Positions 1 through 9,303 of a stretch of 64,000 nucleotides of DNA are shown here, piece by piece. The stretch lies in assembly GCF_002208135.1 (NCBI RefSeq), contig NZ_CP021646.1:1347501-1411500 (forward strand), read 5' to 3'. Source of the DNA: Pseudoalteromonas piscicida (GTDB lineage Bacteria > Pseudomonadota > Gammaproteobacteria > Enterobacterales > Alteromonadaceae). A program made the position numbers and the translations under genes. The notes beneath the pieces were generated by a model. That model made no database searches and was not told where the DNA came from. It saw only the letters and a list, made by a program, of their open reading frames with translations. Each line of letters starts with the position of its first letter. Within the stretch, counting starts at the first letter, position 1.

Positions 1-61
1 ACCAATGGCATGTGGTAACAATATAGACCTTGCTCAATACCTTTGTTTTTTCTGCACCCAT

Positions 62-99
62 TATCCGAGTTTCCATTAATAGGATACTCGGATATTTTT
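62..99 (+). terminator. Rho-independent terminator of a gene upstream of the window
   Basis: An inverted repeat (ATCCGAGT at 63-70, ACTCGGAT at 86-93) is followed directly by ATTTTTC. It probably ends transcription of a plus-strand gene lying mostly outside the window; which frame in bases 1-60 is the end of that gene cannot be decided. Confidence 0.6.
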
Positions 100-238
100 C
101 AATAATGACTCGTGATCGATTTGATCTCTAAAAATGGTCACCTCTTCATACAAATAGTATGAAACATGTTGAATGTTTGAATTTTGCTCAGTAGCTGTTA
201 GATTGGTTTAAACTACTACAACATGGAAGATCAATAGA

Positions 239-721
239 ATGTCACAGCCGTTAAAATCCTCTTCAATACGCGTTCAAGAATTCCTAGCTAACCATGGGCA
301 TAACTTCACCGTTACAGAGCTTGCAGACTCTACTCGCACCGCGAAAGATGCTGCAAATGCGATTGGCTGCACTGAGTCTCAAATCGCCAAGTCTCTGATA
401 TTTAAAGATGGGAATACAGAAAGAGCGGTCTTGATAATTGCTTCTGGTAGTAATCAAGTGTCTGTGGACAAAGTTGAAGCAGCACTTAATGTAAAGCTCG
501 AAAAAGCGAATGCAAACTTTGTGCGGGAAAAAACCGGATTTGCCATTGGTGGTGTGCCTCCCGTGGCGCACAGTAGCTCCGTTTTGACGATAATTGATAA
601 CGATTTAAAGCAATACGATCGGATTTGGGCTGCTGCAGGCACGCCCAACTCGGTTTTTGAGTTAAAAGCGCATGATCTGGATACTCTGACAGGTGGCACT
701 TGGTTAGATATTGCGAAGTAA
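239..721 (+). CDS. YbaK/EbsC family aminoacyl-tRNA deacylase
   Basis: 160-residue protein of the YbaK/EbsC (ProX-like) fold. The family hydrolyses mischarged aminoacyl-tRNA in trans in the cytoplasm, for example Cys-tRNA(Pro). Family features visible are the conserved lysine segment (AKSLIFK near residue 48), the loop GFAIGGVPPVAH around 101-112, and the C-terminal IWAAAGTPNSVFEL. The length is normal for a stand-alone domain. The ATG at 239 has GGAAGA upstream at a slightly long spacing. Which tRNA it edits cannot be told from sequence; it may be a YbaK paralogue rather than the canonical Cys-tRNA(Pro) deacylase, so no symbol is given. It is a single gene with no operon partner. Confidence 0.85.
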   Translation: MSQPLKSSSIRVQEFLANHGHNFTVTELADSTRTAKDAANAIGCTESQIAKSLIFKDGNTERAVLIIASGSNQVSVDKVEAALNVKLEKANANFVREKTGFAIGGVPPVAHSSSVLTIIDNDLKQYDRIWAAAGTPNSVFELKAHDLDTLTGGTWLDIAK

Positions 722-765
722 CCCAGAGCCCGTATCTACTTTTTGTCTAAGTGATTCACCTATTT

Positions 766-1072
766 AACCTGAGGTTTGGATAAGGAATGAGCTAACTCAT
801 TGCTTTTTAATAACCTTAAACTATCTTCTTATCTAGCCAGAGAGTTTTGGGGATAACTCCGCTCTCGCGTCCTGCTACTGCCCTGGTACCTACATCCTGG
901 TAGGTAAGGCGAATTTACGCACCAATAGCGGACTATTGGAAGTGAATTCAACGCAGTTAGCGCTAAAACTGGCTGCTAGAAAGGCGTTAATTATCCGAAG
1001 CTCAGGTTATTTATTAATTTGGGTGTGGTAATTAAGGTAAGCACCGATTAAAGCGCTTTCTAGATAAGAAGA
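766..1072. other. Fold-rich intergenic element of unknown nature
   Basis: The 574-base gap between the deacylase and the amidotransferase holds no plausible gene but many inverted repeats. Bases 766-783 pair with 991-1008 (16 of 18 positions complementary plus one possible G-U); 824-836 pair perfectly with 1060-1072; 834-847 pair imperfectly with 966-979; 976-991 pair with about 1045-1062. Local hairpins include CCAATAG-CGGA-CTATTGG (922-939) and AATGAG-CTAA-CTCATT (786-801). Several long pairings exclude one another. This fits either a mosaic of repeat fragments or an RNA with alternative folds. The remainder (1073-1295) is AT-rich and probably carries the promoter of the next gene. Confidence 0.4.
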
Positions 1073-1295
1073 GTCCGGTTCCGATAGTAATTCGAAATAG
1101 TCGCATCTATTATACCTCTCAATGTAGCTGAATTTAAAAAAGTAAAGACACAGAGATACATGTTAAACTTATCCCCAATAATTCAGTAGTATGGCGATCT
1201 AAGAAAGTCGAGCTACTAGTCAAAGTGTGACCTTTTGATGTCTTTGATTTGTATTTTTAATCATAACTTTATGATATTTAGGGTTTAATTGATTT

Positions 1296-2060
1296 ATGTG
1301 TGAGCTTTTGGGCATGTCGGCGAATGTACCGACGGATATTTGTTTTAGCTTTTCTGGTTTATTAGAGCGCGGTGGTAATACGGGTCCTCATAAAGATGGA
1401 TGGGGGATCACCTTTTACGAGGGGAAAGGATGCAGAACATTTAAAGATCCCGAACCTAGCTGCCAATCTGAAATTGCTAAACTGGTCAAAGCGTATCCTA
1501 TTAAAAGCGTGTCCGTAATAAGCCATATTCGACAGGGAAATAGGGGACGAACTTGTCTTGAAAATACGCATCCATTTACTCGAGAATTATGGGGGAGAGA
1601 GATCACCTATGCTCACAATGGTCAGCTTTCGGACTATAAAGACTTAAAAACCGACTTCTATCGACCTGTTGGGAATACAGACAGTGAACTTGCCTTTTGT
1701 TGGATTTTGGACAAAGTAAGAGAGAAATATCCAAGTCGTCCGTCAAACATGGTCTCGGTTTTCAGGTATATTGCAAAGCTAGCGCATACATTGAGAGACA
1801 AAGGGGTGTTCAACATGTTGATCACTGATGGCATTTATGTGTTGGCGTATTGTACCAATAACCTGCATTGGATAACCCGTAGAGCCCCATTTGGTAAGGC
1901 TACGTTAATCGATGCGGATATGGTGGTGGATTTCCAAAAAGAAACCACGCCAGATGATGTTGTAACAGTGATAGCGACTCGACCGCTTACTAACGATGAG
2001 CAGTGGCAAAAGCTTGAGCCCGGTGAGTCTGCTTTATTCAAATTAGGTGAGAAGGTGTAG
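1296..2060 (+). CDS. yafJ: Class II glutamine amidotransferase, YafJ type
   Basis: 254-residue cytoplasmic protein, matching the usual length of YafJ. The N-terminal nucleophile Cys2 (MCELLGMS) is in place once Met1 is removed. Further class II (Ntn-hydrolase) glutaminase features are the segment DGWGITFYEGKG, ISHIRQGNRG near residue 77, the TYAHNGQL motif near 105 and the NTDSELAF motif near 127. These would release ammonia from glutamine. No synthetase domain is present, so the acceptor of the ammonia is unknown, as for the family in general. The ATG at 1296 must be the start because Cys2 has to follow it; the ribosome-binding site is weak (AGGG). Confidence 0.88.
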   Translation: MCELLGMSANVPTDICFSFSGLLERGGNTGPHKDGWGITFYEGKGCRTFKDPEPSCQSEIAKLVKAYPIKSVSVISHIRQGNRGRTCLENTHPFTRELWGREITYAHNGQLSDYKDLKTDFYRPVGNTDSELAFCWILDKVREKYPSRPSNMVSVFRYIAKLAHTLRDKGVFNMLITDGIYVLAYCTNNLHWITRRAPFGKATLIDADMVVDFQKETTPDDVVTVIATRPLTNDEQWQKLEPGESALFKLGEKV

Positions 2061-2079
2061 TACTGAGTTTTTGTAAGCA

Positions 2080-2103
2080 AAGGCGGCTTAGTTGAGCCGC
2101 CTT
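2080..2103. terminator. Hairpin between convergent genes
   Basis: A perfect 9-base stem, AAGGCGGCT / AGCCGCCTT with a 6-base loop, lies between the convergent amidotransferase and DUF3108 genes. Neither side has a clear T-tract, so it is a weak bidirectional terminator candidate. Confidence 0.45.
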
Positions 2104-2124
2104 AGTCAACCAGCGATGTTGTTA

Positions 2125-2892
2125 TCAACTCTCTGATTTGGGTTGGTAGGTTTTAAGCTCTATCTGAAATTGCTCCATACCATCTTTGCCTTTGTACATT
2201 TTCACCAGCATATGATCATAATTTGGCGCAAACCATGCAATGGCTTGACGATCACTATCGTCATAAACGCGCTTAACTTTGATGGTTTTGACGTTACCAA
2301 AAGGTAGGGTGATCATTTCCTCGCCGACTACCTCAAAATCATAGCTGCGCTGGTCCCCTTTTTTGTCTATGATAGGGTAGCTAAACTTAGTCTTTCCCGT
2401 TTTTAAGTCTTCTCGCAACTGTACTTGATAACTGATTAGATCTTGCTGATTCTCAAGCCATTTCACTTTCAGTGGATACTTTTCTTCGCTGGAGGTAATC
2501 GCTTGGTTTTGGTGATCAAACTTAATTTTGTAGCTTTTATCTGGTCCAGTTCCTTCGCGGGTCATACTGTAATGTAGCGGGCTTACGGTATGCTCGGTGA
2601 CTTTAAACAGTGATTCTTCGGTTCTAACGTCCGAAAAAATCATCCATTCAATATCGCTTTTGTAACGTACTGCATAGGTTGCGTCCGCTATTTTTGTGAG
2701 GTCGCGCGTGGCACTACCATGAACCTCACCTTTGCGTGAAACTTGGTATTCGGCGTGATATTCGGTAAGTGAGTTTGCAAATGTTGAGGTGGAAAGTAGA
2801 GCGCTAATACCAATTAGCACAGCGCTCCATTTTTTATTTTTCTGGGTACGGCGCACCTTGAACTGGTAAGGTTTTGTTATCAAAAACAGCAT
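2125..2892 (-). CDS. DUF3108 domain periplasmic protein
   Basis: 255-residue protein with an N-terminal hydrophobic signal segment (AVLIGISALLSTSTFA, about residues 24-39), followed by a beta-rich domain matching the DUF3108 type (EYHAEYQVSRKGEVHGSATRDL at its start; FGNVKTIKVKRVYDD and IAWFAPNYDHMLVKM near the C-terminus). It is probably exported to the periplasm; the molecular function is unknown. It is the last gene of purM-purN-DUF3108, and its ATG at 2892 overlaps purN by 59 bases. A GTG at 2856 would give a more typical signal peptide (MRRTQKNKKW) but has no good ribosome-binding site. The position behind purN appears conserved in this bacterial group, although no link with purine synthesis is evident. 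Confidence 0.8.
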   Translation of the reverse strand: MLFLITKPYQFKVRRTQKNKKWSAVLIGISALLSTSTFANSLTEYHAEYQVSRKGEVHGSATRDLTKIADATYAVRYKSDIEWMIFSDVRTEESLFKVTEHTVSPLHYSMTREGTGPDKSYKIKFDHQNQAITSSEEKYPLKVKWLENQQDLISYQVQLREDLKTGKTKFSYPIIDKKGDQRSYDFEVVGEEMITLPFGNVKTIKVKRVYDDSDRQAIAWFAPNYDHMLVKMYKGKDGMEQFQIELKTYQPKSES

Positions 2893-3484
2893 AGTCTGCT
2901 TCCATTGTTAGTCTTTGTTCGCTGAACCATTTGACCACCAAAGGATAAAGAATGTGTTCTTGCTTATGCACACGCTGCGCCAGTGACTCTGCCGTATCAT
3001 CTGGAAGAATAGCGACCTTGGCCTGACAGACCACTGGACCACCATCTAACTCCTCTGTGACAAAGTGAACGCTAGCACCATGTTCAGCATCGTTTGCATC
3101 GATCGCTCTTTGGTGGGTGTTCAGCCCTTGATACTTAGGCAACAAAGAAGGATGAATGTTCAACATTTTTCCTCTAAATTTTTGCACTAAGTTTGGAGTT
3201 AGAATACGCATAAATCCAGCTAATACAACCAAATCTGGTGTAAAGCTATCAATTAGTTGACCAAGCGCAACGTCATACTCTTCACGAGAAGCGTATTGTT
3301 TGTGATCTAAAACAGATGTTGCTATACCAGCCTCTTGCGCTCTGGTTAGGCCATACGCATCCGCCTTATTACTAATAACGGCCGCAATTTCACCTTGAAT
3401 ATAGCCAGATTTGCAAGCATCAATGATTGCTTGCAAATTTGAACCACTACCAGAAATCAGAACAACAAGGCGAGTGGGTGCCAT
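2834..3484 (-). CDS. purN: Phosphoribosylglycinamide formyltransferase (GART)
   Basis: 216 residues, close to the 212 of E. coli PurN. It transfers the formyl group of 10-formyl-tetrahydrofolate to GAR, step 3 of de novo purine synthesis, in the cytoplasm. Visible signatures: the N-terminal phosphate-binding loop LISGSGSNLQAI (residues 9-20), the catalytic segment MLNIHPSLLPKYQGLNTH with Asn and His (near 107-124), and ASVHFVTEELDGGPVV with the catalytic Asp (near 137-152). The start codon overlaps the purM stop by one base, so the two are translationally coupled, as in many gammaproteobacteria. Confidence 0.96.
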   Translation of the reverse strand: MAPTRLVVLISGSGSNLQAIIDACKSGYIQGEIAAVISNKADAYGLTRAQEAGIATSVLDHKQYASREEYDVALGQLIDSFTPDLVVLAGFMRILTPNLVQKFRGKMLNIHPSLLPKYQGLNTHQRAIDANDAEHGASVHFVTEELDGGPVVCQAKVAILPDDTAESLAQRVHKQEHILYPLVVKWFSEQRLTMEADYAVFDNKTLPVQGAPYPEK

Positions 3485-4536
3485 TACTCGGCACCACCTA
3501 AGATCTCAACTTGCTCTTCACCTGCTTGGGCGTCTTGAATTTCACCAATGTGCCAAGCGTTCTCACCTTGTGCTTTCAAGATTTCAAGGCTTTGCTCAAG
3601 CTTGTCAGCAGGAACGACTAAGATCATGCCAACACCACAGTTGAATGTGCGGTACATTTCGTGAGTTGCAATGTTACCGTTTTCTTGTAACCAGTTGAAG
3701 ATTGCAGGCCACTGCCAGCTATCACCCTTGATCACCGCTTTTGCTGACTCAGGAAGCACGCGAGGGATGTTTTCCCAGAAACCACCACCTGTGATGTGAG
3801 AAAGAGCGTGAACATCGACTTCTTTTAATAGCGCTAAGATTTGTTTTACGTAGATACGTGTTGGCTCTAGCAGGTGCTCACCGAGTGTTTTGCCTTCGAA
3901 CTCTGCGTTAGTGTCTGCGCCAGATACTTCTAGTACTTTACGGATTAGAGAGTAACCGTTTGAGTGCGGACCGCTTGAGCCTAGTGCAATGAGCTGATCG
4001 CCTGACGCAACTTTAGTTCCATCAATGATTTTAGACTTTTCTACCACACCGGTACAAAAGCCAGCCATATCGTAATCATCACCTTCGTACATGCCAGGCA
4101 TTTCCGCCGTTTCACCACCGATAAGTGCACAACCAGAAAGTTCACAGCCTTTACCAATACCAGATACTACGTCCGCTGCAACGTCAACGTCTAGCTTGCC
4201 TGTGGCATAGTAGTCCAAGAAAAAGAGGGGTTCAGCACCTTGGACAATAAGATCGTTAACACACATAGCAACTAGGTCAATACCTACTGTGTCGTGCTTT
4301 TTCAAATCGATAGCTAAGCGTAGCTTAGTACCAACACCGTCAGTGCCAGCAACCAAAACAGGCTCTTTATATCCGGTTGGGAGTTCGCATAGTGCACCAA
4401 AACCACCAATGCCACCCATTACTTCAGGGCGACGAGTTTTTTTCACTACGCCTTTAATTCTTTCGACCAATGCGTTGCCCGCATCGATGTCAACGCCAGC
4501 GTCTTTATAACTAAGAGACTGTTTTTGTTCGCTCAC
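3484..4536 (-). CDS. purM: Phosphoribosylformylglycinamidine cyclo-ligase (AIR synthetase)
   Basis: 350 residues (E. coli PurM 345). ATP-dependent ring closure of FGAM to AIR, step 5 of purine synthesis. Family motifs are visible: [13 protein letters not shown] at the N-terminus, [23 protein letters not shown], the conserved [30 protein letters not shown], the [15 protein letters not shown] loop and [16 protein letters not shown]. It is the first gene of the purM-purN-DUF3108 unit. A PurR-box-like site lies about 310 bases upstream. Confidence 0.97.
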   Translation of the reverse strand: MSEQKQSLSYKDAGVDIDAGNALVERIKGVVKKTRRPEVMGGIGGFGALCELPTGYKEPVLVAGTDGVGTKLRLAIDLKKHDTVGIDLVAMCVNDLIVQGAEPLFFLDYYATGKLDVDVAADVVSGIGKGCELSGCALIGGETAEMPGMYEGDDYDMAGFCTGVVEKSKIIDGTKVASGDQLIALGSSGPHSNGYSLIRKVLEVSGADTNAEFEGKTLGEHLLEPTRIYVKQILALLKEVDVHALSHITGGGFWENIPRVLPESAKAVIKGDSWQWPAIFNWLQENGNIATHEMYRTFNCGVGMILVVPADKLEQSLEILKAQGENAWHIGEIQDAQAGEEQVEILGGAE

Positions 4537-4845
4537 AGGTTTTCCTCAAAAGTTGCTAGATAGATTTGCTTAGAAACGCCGACATTTTACAACAATTGCA
4601 TCTAGGCGGCTAGCGACTTTGCGAGAAACCCTAAGAATGTGGTCAAAGGTCCTCGATTTTGTATCCCGAACAGTATAAAGAAACGACAAAAACTTTGTTG
4701 TCTATAACTGGAAGTGATTTGCGTTGGATCAATACTCACGGGAGGTAGCAGCGTACTATGGAAACAGACCCAATCAGACAGTAACTTCAAAAAACGTATT
4801 CGAAATCACTGTCACTATCGGCGCATTGATTAGGTCTACTCTCAA

Positions 4846-4860
4846 ACGCAAACGTTAAAT
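4846..4860 (-). promoter_or_regulatory. Possible PurR operator upstream of purM
   Basis: ACGCAAACGTTAAAT resembles the enterobacterial PurR box (ACGCAAACGTTTNCNT). It sits in the 380-base gap between purM (minus) and the ydcH-like gene (plus), about 310 bases from the purM start. That distance would require a long purM leader; alternatively the site acts on another promoter. The rest of the gap (4537-4845) holds no convincing gene. Confidence 0.35.
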
Positions 4861-4916
4861 TGGGGTTGGGTTTTTATCTTAACCTCGTGTATATGGCTAT
4901 TTATGGGAATAAAACG

Positions 4917-5159
4917 ATGAACATTGAACGTCACAGCTTAGCTAAAGAACTCCCAGAATTTAAAGACAGAATTCATGATTTAAAACTGTCTGATGGACAT
5001 TTCTCAAAGTTATTTAAAGATTATCATGAAGTGGACAATGAAGTTATTCGAATTGAAGATGGTGTAGAGCATTCGAGTGATGAGTACCTTGAGTCACTAA
5101 AGAAAAAAAGGCTGTGGTTAAAAGATCAGCTTTACCGAATTCTAAAAAGTGCAGATTAA
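4917..5159 (+). CDS. YdcH family (DUF465) small protein
   Basis: 80-residue, highly charged, helical protein of the DUF465/YdcH type (LPEFKDRIHDLKLSDGHFSKLFKDYHEVDNEVIRIE, then SLKKKRLWLKDQL). Family members are small soluble coiled-coil proteins of unknown function. The reading frame runs upstream to 4860, but the ATG at 4917 gives the family-typical N-terminus MNIERHSLAKELPEF, so that start is preferred. No operon partner: the next gene begins 141 bases later. Confidence 0.8.
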   Translation: MNIERHSLAKELPEFKDRIHDLKLSDGHFSKLFKDYHEVDNEVIRIEDGVEHSSDEYLESLKKKRLWLKDQLYRILKSAD

Positions 5160-5300
5160 CTTTTAGTCAAGGTCAACCGACCTAGTGAGCGGGCTGCCTA
5201 GTCCGCTACTATTATTCCCTGCCAATTGTTGAATAATTTTGCCTGTCCCGAGCAAGGGCGGATTTATAATCTATACTTTAAGCATTGTACTCCATGCACG

Positions 5301-6914
5301 ATGACTCCTTTGATTGCACTTATATTAGTATTAGCTGGCAGCTTTATCATGGGATTAGCTTTTTCTCCGGCCTTTAAAATATGTCGATTAACTGCTTCGG
5401 TCGGGTGGCGAGTGTTGTTAATTCTTATGGCACTGTTTGAGCTCGGATATTTGAGTTTTGCTTACTTCCTATACGATCACAATAGCGCCAGTCTCATTGA
5501 GCAAGGTTTAAGTTTAATCTTATTTCTTGGCTCCATTTTTGTCTTTGTGGTGAATTGTTTAAGTCTAACAAGCCTGCAAGAATTGAATGAAATTGCAACG
5601 CAGGCCAAATATAACGCAGACCATGATTTTTTAACGGATTTAGAGAATCGCCAGCGCTGTATTGATGCCATTAATGAACGTAAGCATCAGCAGCTCGACT
5701 TTAGTGTTATCTTGGTTGATTTAAATAACTTTAAGCAGATCAACGATGCAAAAGGGCACTTCTTTGGTGATAAATTGCTGGTGGAACTTGCACACAAAAT
5801 GCGTGCAGCACTGCTTCCTCGTAGCAAGTTATATCGCATGGGCGGCGATGAATTTATTATCCTAATGGACGTTACAGACGTAAATTGTATTTACTCTCAA
5901 AACAATGCACTGCTGAGCGAATTAAAGTCAGGTATAGAAATTGAAGAGTTGCAGCTGGACGTGACGTATAGTGCAGGAGCAAGCTTATGGACTCAATCGC
6001 GCCAACTCGATGTGTTTGATCTTTTGAAGCAAGCCGACATCGCCATGTATTCGGCCAAACATAGCAGGCAAAGCATCGTCATCTTTGATGAAGAGCTCCA
6101 TGAGGGAATCGAAGCCGAATTTCAGCTGTTGGCTAACCTCAAAGTAGCGCTCGCTCGTGGTGAATTGACACTCTACTATCAACCGATAGTGTGTTCTCAA
6201 AGCGGTGATATTCACGGAGTCGAAGCGCTACTGAGATGGCCCCAGCCCGATGGCACAATGATCATGCCAGATCAGTTTATTGAGTTAGCGGAGCGCAATA
6301 ATTTGATCAAGCAACTGAGTGCATTTGTGATTAATCGTGTATTCCAAGACCTCGCAATATTGATTGAAATTGATGACAAGTTGGTTGTGCATATCAATCT
6401 TTCCTGCCAAGACTTCGCAGAGCAGAATCTAATTAACACCCTTGCCATGCTACTGGATACTCATCGGGTAGAGCCAACTCATATAGTATTTGAACTTACT
6501 GAAAGCACCGTGATGGAAGAAGTGGAAAAGGCGAGAAGCCTAATTGAAACATTAATTGATATGGGGTTTGCGGTCAGTATTGATGATTTTGGGACAGGTT
6601 TTTCTTCATTTTCTATCTTAAAAGAGTTACCAATTTCACAGATCAAAATAGATGGGTCATTTGTACGGCTAAGTCATGAAAGTGAAAAAGATCAAGCCAT
6701 AGTAGAAACGAGTATGTTTTTGGCGCGTAAATTGAACTGCAGTATTGTTGCGGAGGGTGTTGAAAGCGATGCCTGCTTGCAGTATTTGTATAGCTTGGAC
6801 TGTCCTTATATTCAAGGCTTTCAGATCTGTGAACCACTCTCGCTAAGTGAATGCGTAAAATGGATTAATTCCCAGAATATGGTGAAAGGTGCGATGAAAA
6901 GGTTAGACGGTTGA
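5301..6914 (+). CDS. Membrane GGDEF-EAL cyclic-di-GMP protein
   Basis: 537 residues from the ATG at 5301; a TTG at 5226 would add a poor hydrophilic leader. Three hydrophobic segments fill residues 1-95, so it is inner-membrane anchored with cytoplasmic enzymatic domains. The GGDEF domain has an intact GGDEF signature at residue 181, consistent with diguanylate cyclase activity. The EAL domain (EALLRW at 308; ELTEST; DDFGTGFSS; KIDGSFV) has the residues expected for a working phosphodiesterase. Which activity dominates cannot be decided. No periplasmic sensor domain of note is present, only short loops. It is a single gene, convergent with the downstream LysR gene. Confidence 0.93.
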   Translation: MTPLIALILVLAGSFIMGLAFSPAFKICRLTASVGWRVLLILMALFELGYLSFAYFLYDHNSASLIEQGLSLILFLGSIFVFVVNCLSLTSLQELNEIATQAKYNADHDFLTDLENRQRCIDAINERKHQQLDFSVILVDLNNFKQINDAKGHFFGDKLLVELAHKMRAALLPRSKLYRMGGDEFIILMDVTDVNCIYSQNNALLSELKSGIEIEELQLDVTYSAGASLWTQSRQLDVFDLLKQADIAMYSAKHSRQSIVIFDEELHEGIEAEFQLLANLKVALARGELTLYYQPIVCSQSGDIHGVEALLRWPQPDGTMIMPDQFIELAERNNLIKQLSAFVINRVFQDLAILIEIDDKLVVHINLSCQDFAEQNLINTLAMLLDTHRVEPTHIVFELTESTVMEEVEKARSLIETLIDMGFAVSIDDFGTGFSSFSILKELPISQIKIDGSFVRLSHESEKDQAIVETSMFLARKLNCSIVAEGVESDACLQYLYSLDCPYIQGFQICEPLSLSECVKWINSQNMVKGAMKRLDG

Positions 6915-6975
6915 GGTCAATAGCTTTCTTCGGCAAAAAACTTGCTGCCCATACATACGAATAAACTGCTGTCGA

Positions 6976-7947
6976 CTAGAAGGTTAACATGGGTTTTGGT
7001 GGGACGAAGCCATACATTTGCTCAAATCCAGGGATCTCTGTTTCCCATATTGGTGTCTCTTCACCGATATATGCCCTGAATGCATCTAAAAAGAGCCGTG
7101 TTCTGACCGGTAAATCACGATGAGGGTAGAGCGCATACATCGCAGCAAAATCAACTAGTTTAGTATTAGTTAAAATGGGTTGTAATTTGCCTTCAGTAAT
7201 TTCTTTGCCGACTAGAAAGGCGGGTGCAACAATATAACAGGTACCAGACAGTACACTTTCCATCAATGTATCTCCATCATTGGTTCTAAAGATACTCCTT
7301 ACAGGCATTTGTTGTTCGATGCCTTGCTCGTCTTGATAGGTGATACTGGTAAACCTTAATGCATCACTGGCGTAGGTTGCAGCAGGTAATTCGCTGAGCG
7401 CCTCAAGCGAACTTGGTGTGCCATGCGTTTTTAGGAACGTTGGGCTTGCTAATATCAATAATCGATTGCGTGCAATTCTGCGAGCGATAAGCGATGAATC
7501 TTTAGGCTCGCCGACACGAAAAGCTAAATCAAAGCCTTCACCCACTAAGTCCACGAGTCTGTCTTCAAGCCTAAGCTCAACCTCTACATGAGGAAAACGT
7601 TTCTGAAAGTCATTAATAACAGGTTGCACATAGCGTCGGCCCACCACGGTAGAGCTGGCAATTTTAAGCAAACCTTTAGGTTCGGTGTGATAATTCTGTG
7701 CGATGCGTTGAGTATCGTTTAGCAGCAGCCTTAGCTCTTCCGCTTTTTTTACCATCTCTGAACCTGCAGAGGTGAGCGAGAAAGAACGAGTTGTACGATT
7801 CATTAATCTCACACCGAGTTCTTCTTCTAGCTTAGTCATCTGCTTAGAAATGACAGAACGATCAATGTTTCTCAGTTGCGCCGCACTGGCAAAGGAGCCA
7901 CGTTCCACAACGTCTAAAAAGATTAATAATCTGCTGCTAATATCCAT
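6976..7947 (-). CDS. LysR family transcriptional regulator
   Basis: 323 residues. N-terminal winged helix-turn-helix (FLDVVERGSFASAAQ, then DRSVISKQMTKLEEELGVRLMNR, residues 9-54) and a C-terminal co-inducer-binding domain (LKIASSTVVGRRYVQPVI, then VELRLEDRLVDLVGEGFDLAFRVG). It is close to the subgroup with NRTTRSFSLTSAG in the wing. It is divergent from the zinc-type dehydrogenase gene at 8103 across a 155-base gap. That is the classical arrangement of a LysR regulator and its target, so it probably controls that gene. The inducer is unknown. Confidence 0.9.
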   Translation of the reverse strand: MDISSRLLIFLDVVERGSFASAAQLRNIDRSVISKQMTKLEEELGVRLMNRTTRSFSLTSAGSEMVKKAEELRLLLNDTQRIAQNYHTEPKGLLKIASSTVVGRRYVQPVINDFQKRFPHVEVELRLEDRLVDLVGEGFDLAFRVGEPKDSSLIARRIARNRLLILASPTFLKTHGTPSSLEALSELPAATYASDALRFTSITYQDEQGIEQQMPVRSIFRTNDGDTLMESVLSGTCYIVAPAFLVGKEITEGKLQPILTNTKLVDFAAMYALYPHRDLPVRTRLFLDAFRAYIGEETPIWETEIPGFEQMYGFVPPKPMLTF

Positions 7948-8102
7948 AATGCGAGAAAGTTCACTGAGACTGATGCCATTGTGACACTAAACAATTGGAA
8001 TTGCGAGGGGCATATTTACACTAATAAAGTTGTGGCAACATGCTAACAATGGTTTAATGAATTTAGTCTCACTACTTTATTTTTAACATAACGCAAAGGC
8101 AT

Positions 8103-9082
8103 ATGATGAAAGCAGTCCGATTCAATCACATAAATGGACTTACCTTCGAGCAGGGAGAAATTAATTTACCTGAGGCAACGGATGATCAGGTTTTGATCAA
8201 AGTTGAACACGTTGGTTTAAGCTTTATCGATACGAAAGTGGCCAATTGTCCCTGTGAAGAAACACCGAATAGAGTGTTTGGTGTGGATGCTGTGGGGGTT
8301 GTTGAAAAAGCGTGCAAAACGGGATTCCCTGAGCCTGGTACACGGGTTTTTTGGCATGGTGACATTCGAGAGCAAGGCACGATGAGCGAATTTGCTTTGG
8401 TGCCAAGTCATGCACTCACTGTATTGCCAAAAAATGTAGATGGTAAGTTGGCTTCAGCAGTGATCGCGCCTGCTATGTGTGCTTTGATTGCGTTATTTAA
8501 GCTGCAATTAAATGTTGGTGATACGGTTTTAATCGAATCTGCTCATCATCCGGTAGGGCAAATGGCAATACAATTTGCGAAACAATTGGGTCTGGGGTGG
8601 TGGCATCTTCCGAGTTCAAACATAAAAAGCTGCTTGAAAAGCTGGGTGCGGATCTAGTGTATACCCAACCTGATTTTGTAGGCTTAGCCGATGCAATGCA
8701 GCTTCATTTTGGTGCCGCAGAGGTGCAAGGCGCGCTAGATTTAACAGGGACACATACCCAACAACTAATTGCACATTTGATATTTTGTGGTCGAGTAAGC
8801 TGCTTAGCCGGGTTGCCTGCTATTGAGCAACACGTCTTAATGAAGAAAGCGCCAAATATAGGGATCGTTTCTTTGTGTGGCAGTTGGCTTTCAAATAGTG
8901 TTTGTGCGCAGCAGAGAATGGCATTCATTGGAAATGCACTGGCTGAAAAGCTTGAAAAAAATGAAATTACGTTGCAGCAACTTGAATCTATCTCACCACG
9001 GCATGATGCGTTAATTGAAACGTTGAAAAAGCTAGAAAGCAACGATAACATCACGTTTTTTGCGGCAGATATGAAACTTTAG
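8103..9082 (+). pseudogene. Zinc-type alcohol dehydrogenase / quinone oxidoreductase, frameshifted
   Basis: Two overlapping frames join into one medium-chain dehydrogenase of about 326 residues: an N-terminal GroES-like part (QVLIKVEHVGLSFIDTKVANC, then VFGVDAVGVVEKA) and a C-terminal nucleotide-binding part (LIESAHHPVGQMAIQFAKQLG). The break is at 8594-8597: one extra G in the run of four would restore the frame and give QLGLGVVASSEFKHKKLLEKLGA. In the second frame the domain continues normally to the stop at 9082. The loss is therefore a single base in a homopolymer, either a real inactivating mutation or a sequencing error. The substrate is unknown. It is probably regulated by the divergent LysR protein. 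Confidence 0.8.
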
Positions 9083-9303
9083 TGTTCCTTTGCAACAGTA
9101 ATTTATCTCCTTTACGCAACAATACTGAGCTTGGCTGTATTCGCTAGGCTCAGCGTCCAAATAAATTGATACAATTTCTGACATTTTTCATCGTTCGAAC
9201 ACCGTATACTTCCCTCCAGCCCTTGTAATGACAGCAATACACCTCTTCATCACGACTTCATAAAGAGTCGTTGTCATCGCAAGGAAAAGTCATGCATTGC
9301 GTT

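Noticed and set aside
766..1072. Integron attC site or tandem array
   Set aside because: A GGCGTTAA segment occurs, but no matching inverse core site, no cassette gene and no integrase are present; the fold pattern differs from known attC sites.
4602..4790. 62-residue minus-strand reading frame between purM and the ydcH-like gene
   Set aside because: No ribosome-binding site, no recognisable family, and composition like non-coding DNA.
8597..9082. Separate small gene beginning at the GTG at 8597
   Set aside because: It is the C-terminal half of the dehydrogenase whose N-terminal half ends just before it; a one-base restoration joins them into a full-length family member.
9193..9200. GTTCGAAC resembling a tRNA T-loop
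   Set aside because: No cloverleaf can be drawn around it: no matching acceptor stem, D arm or anticodon stem.
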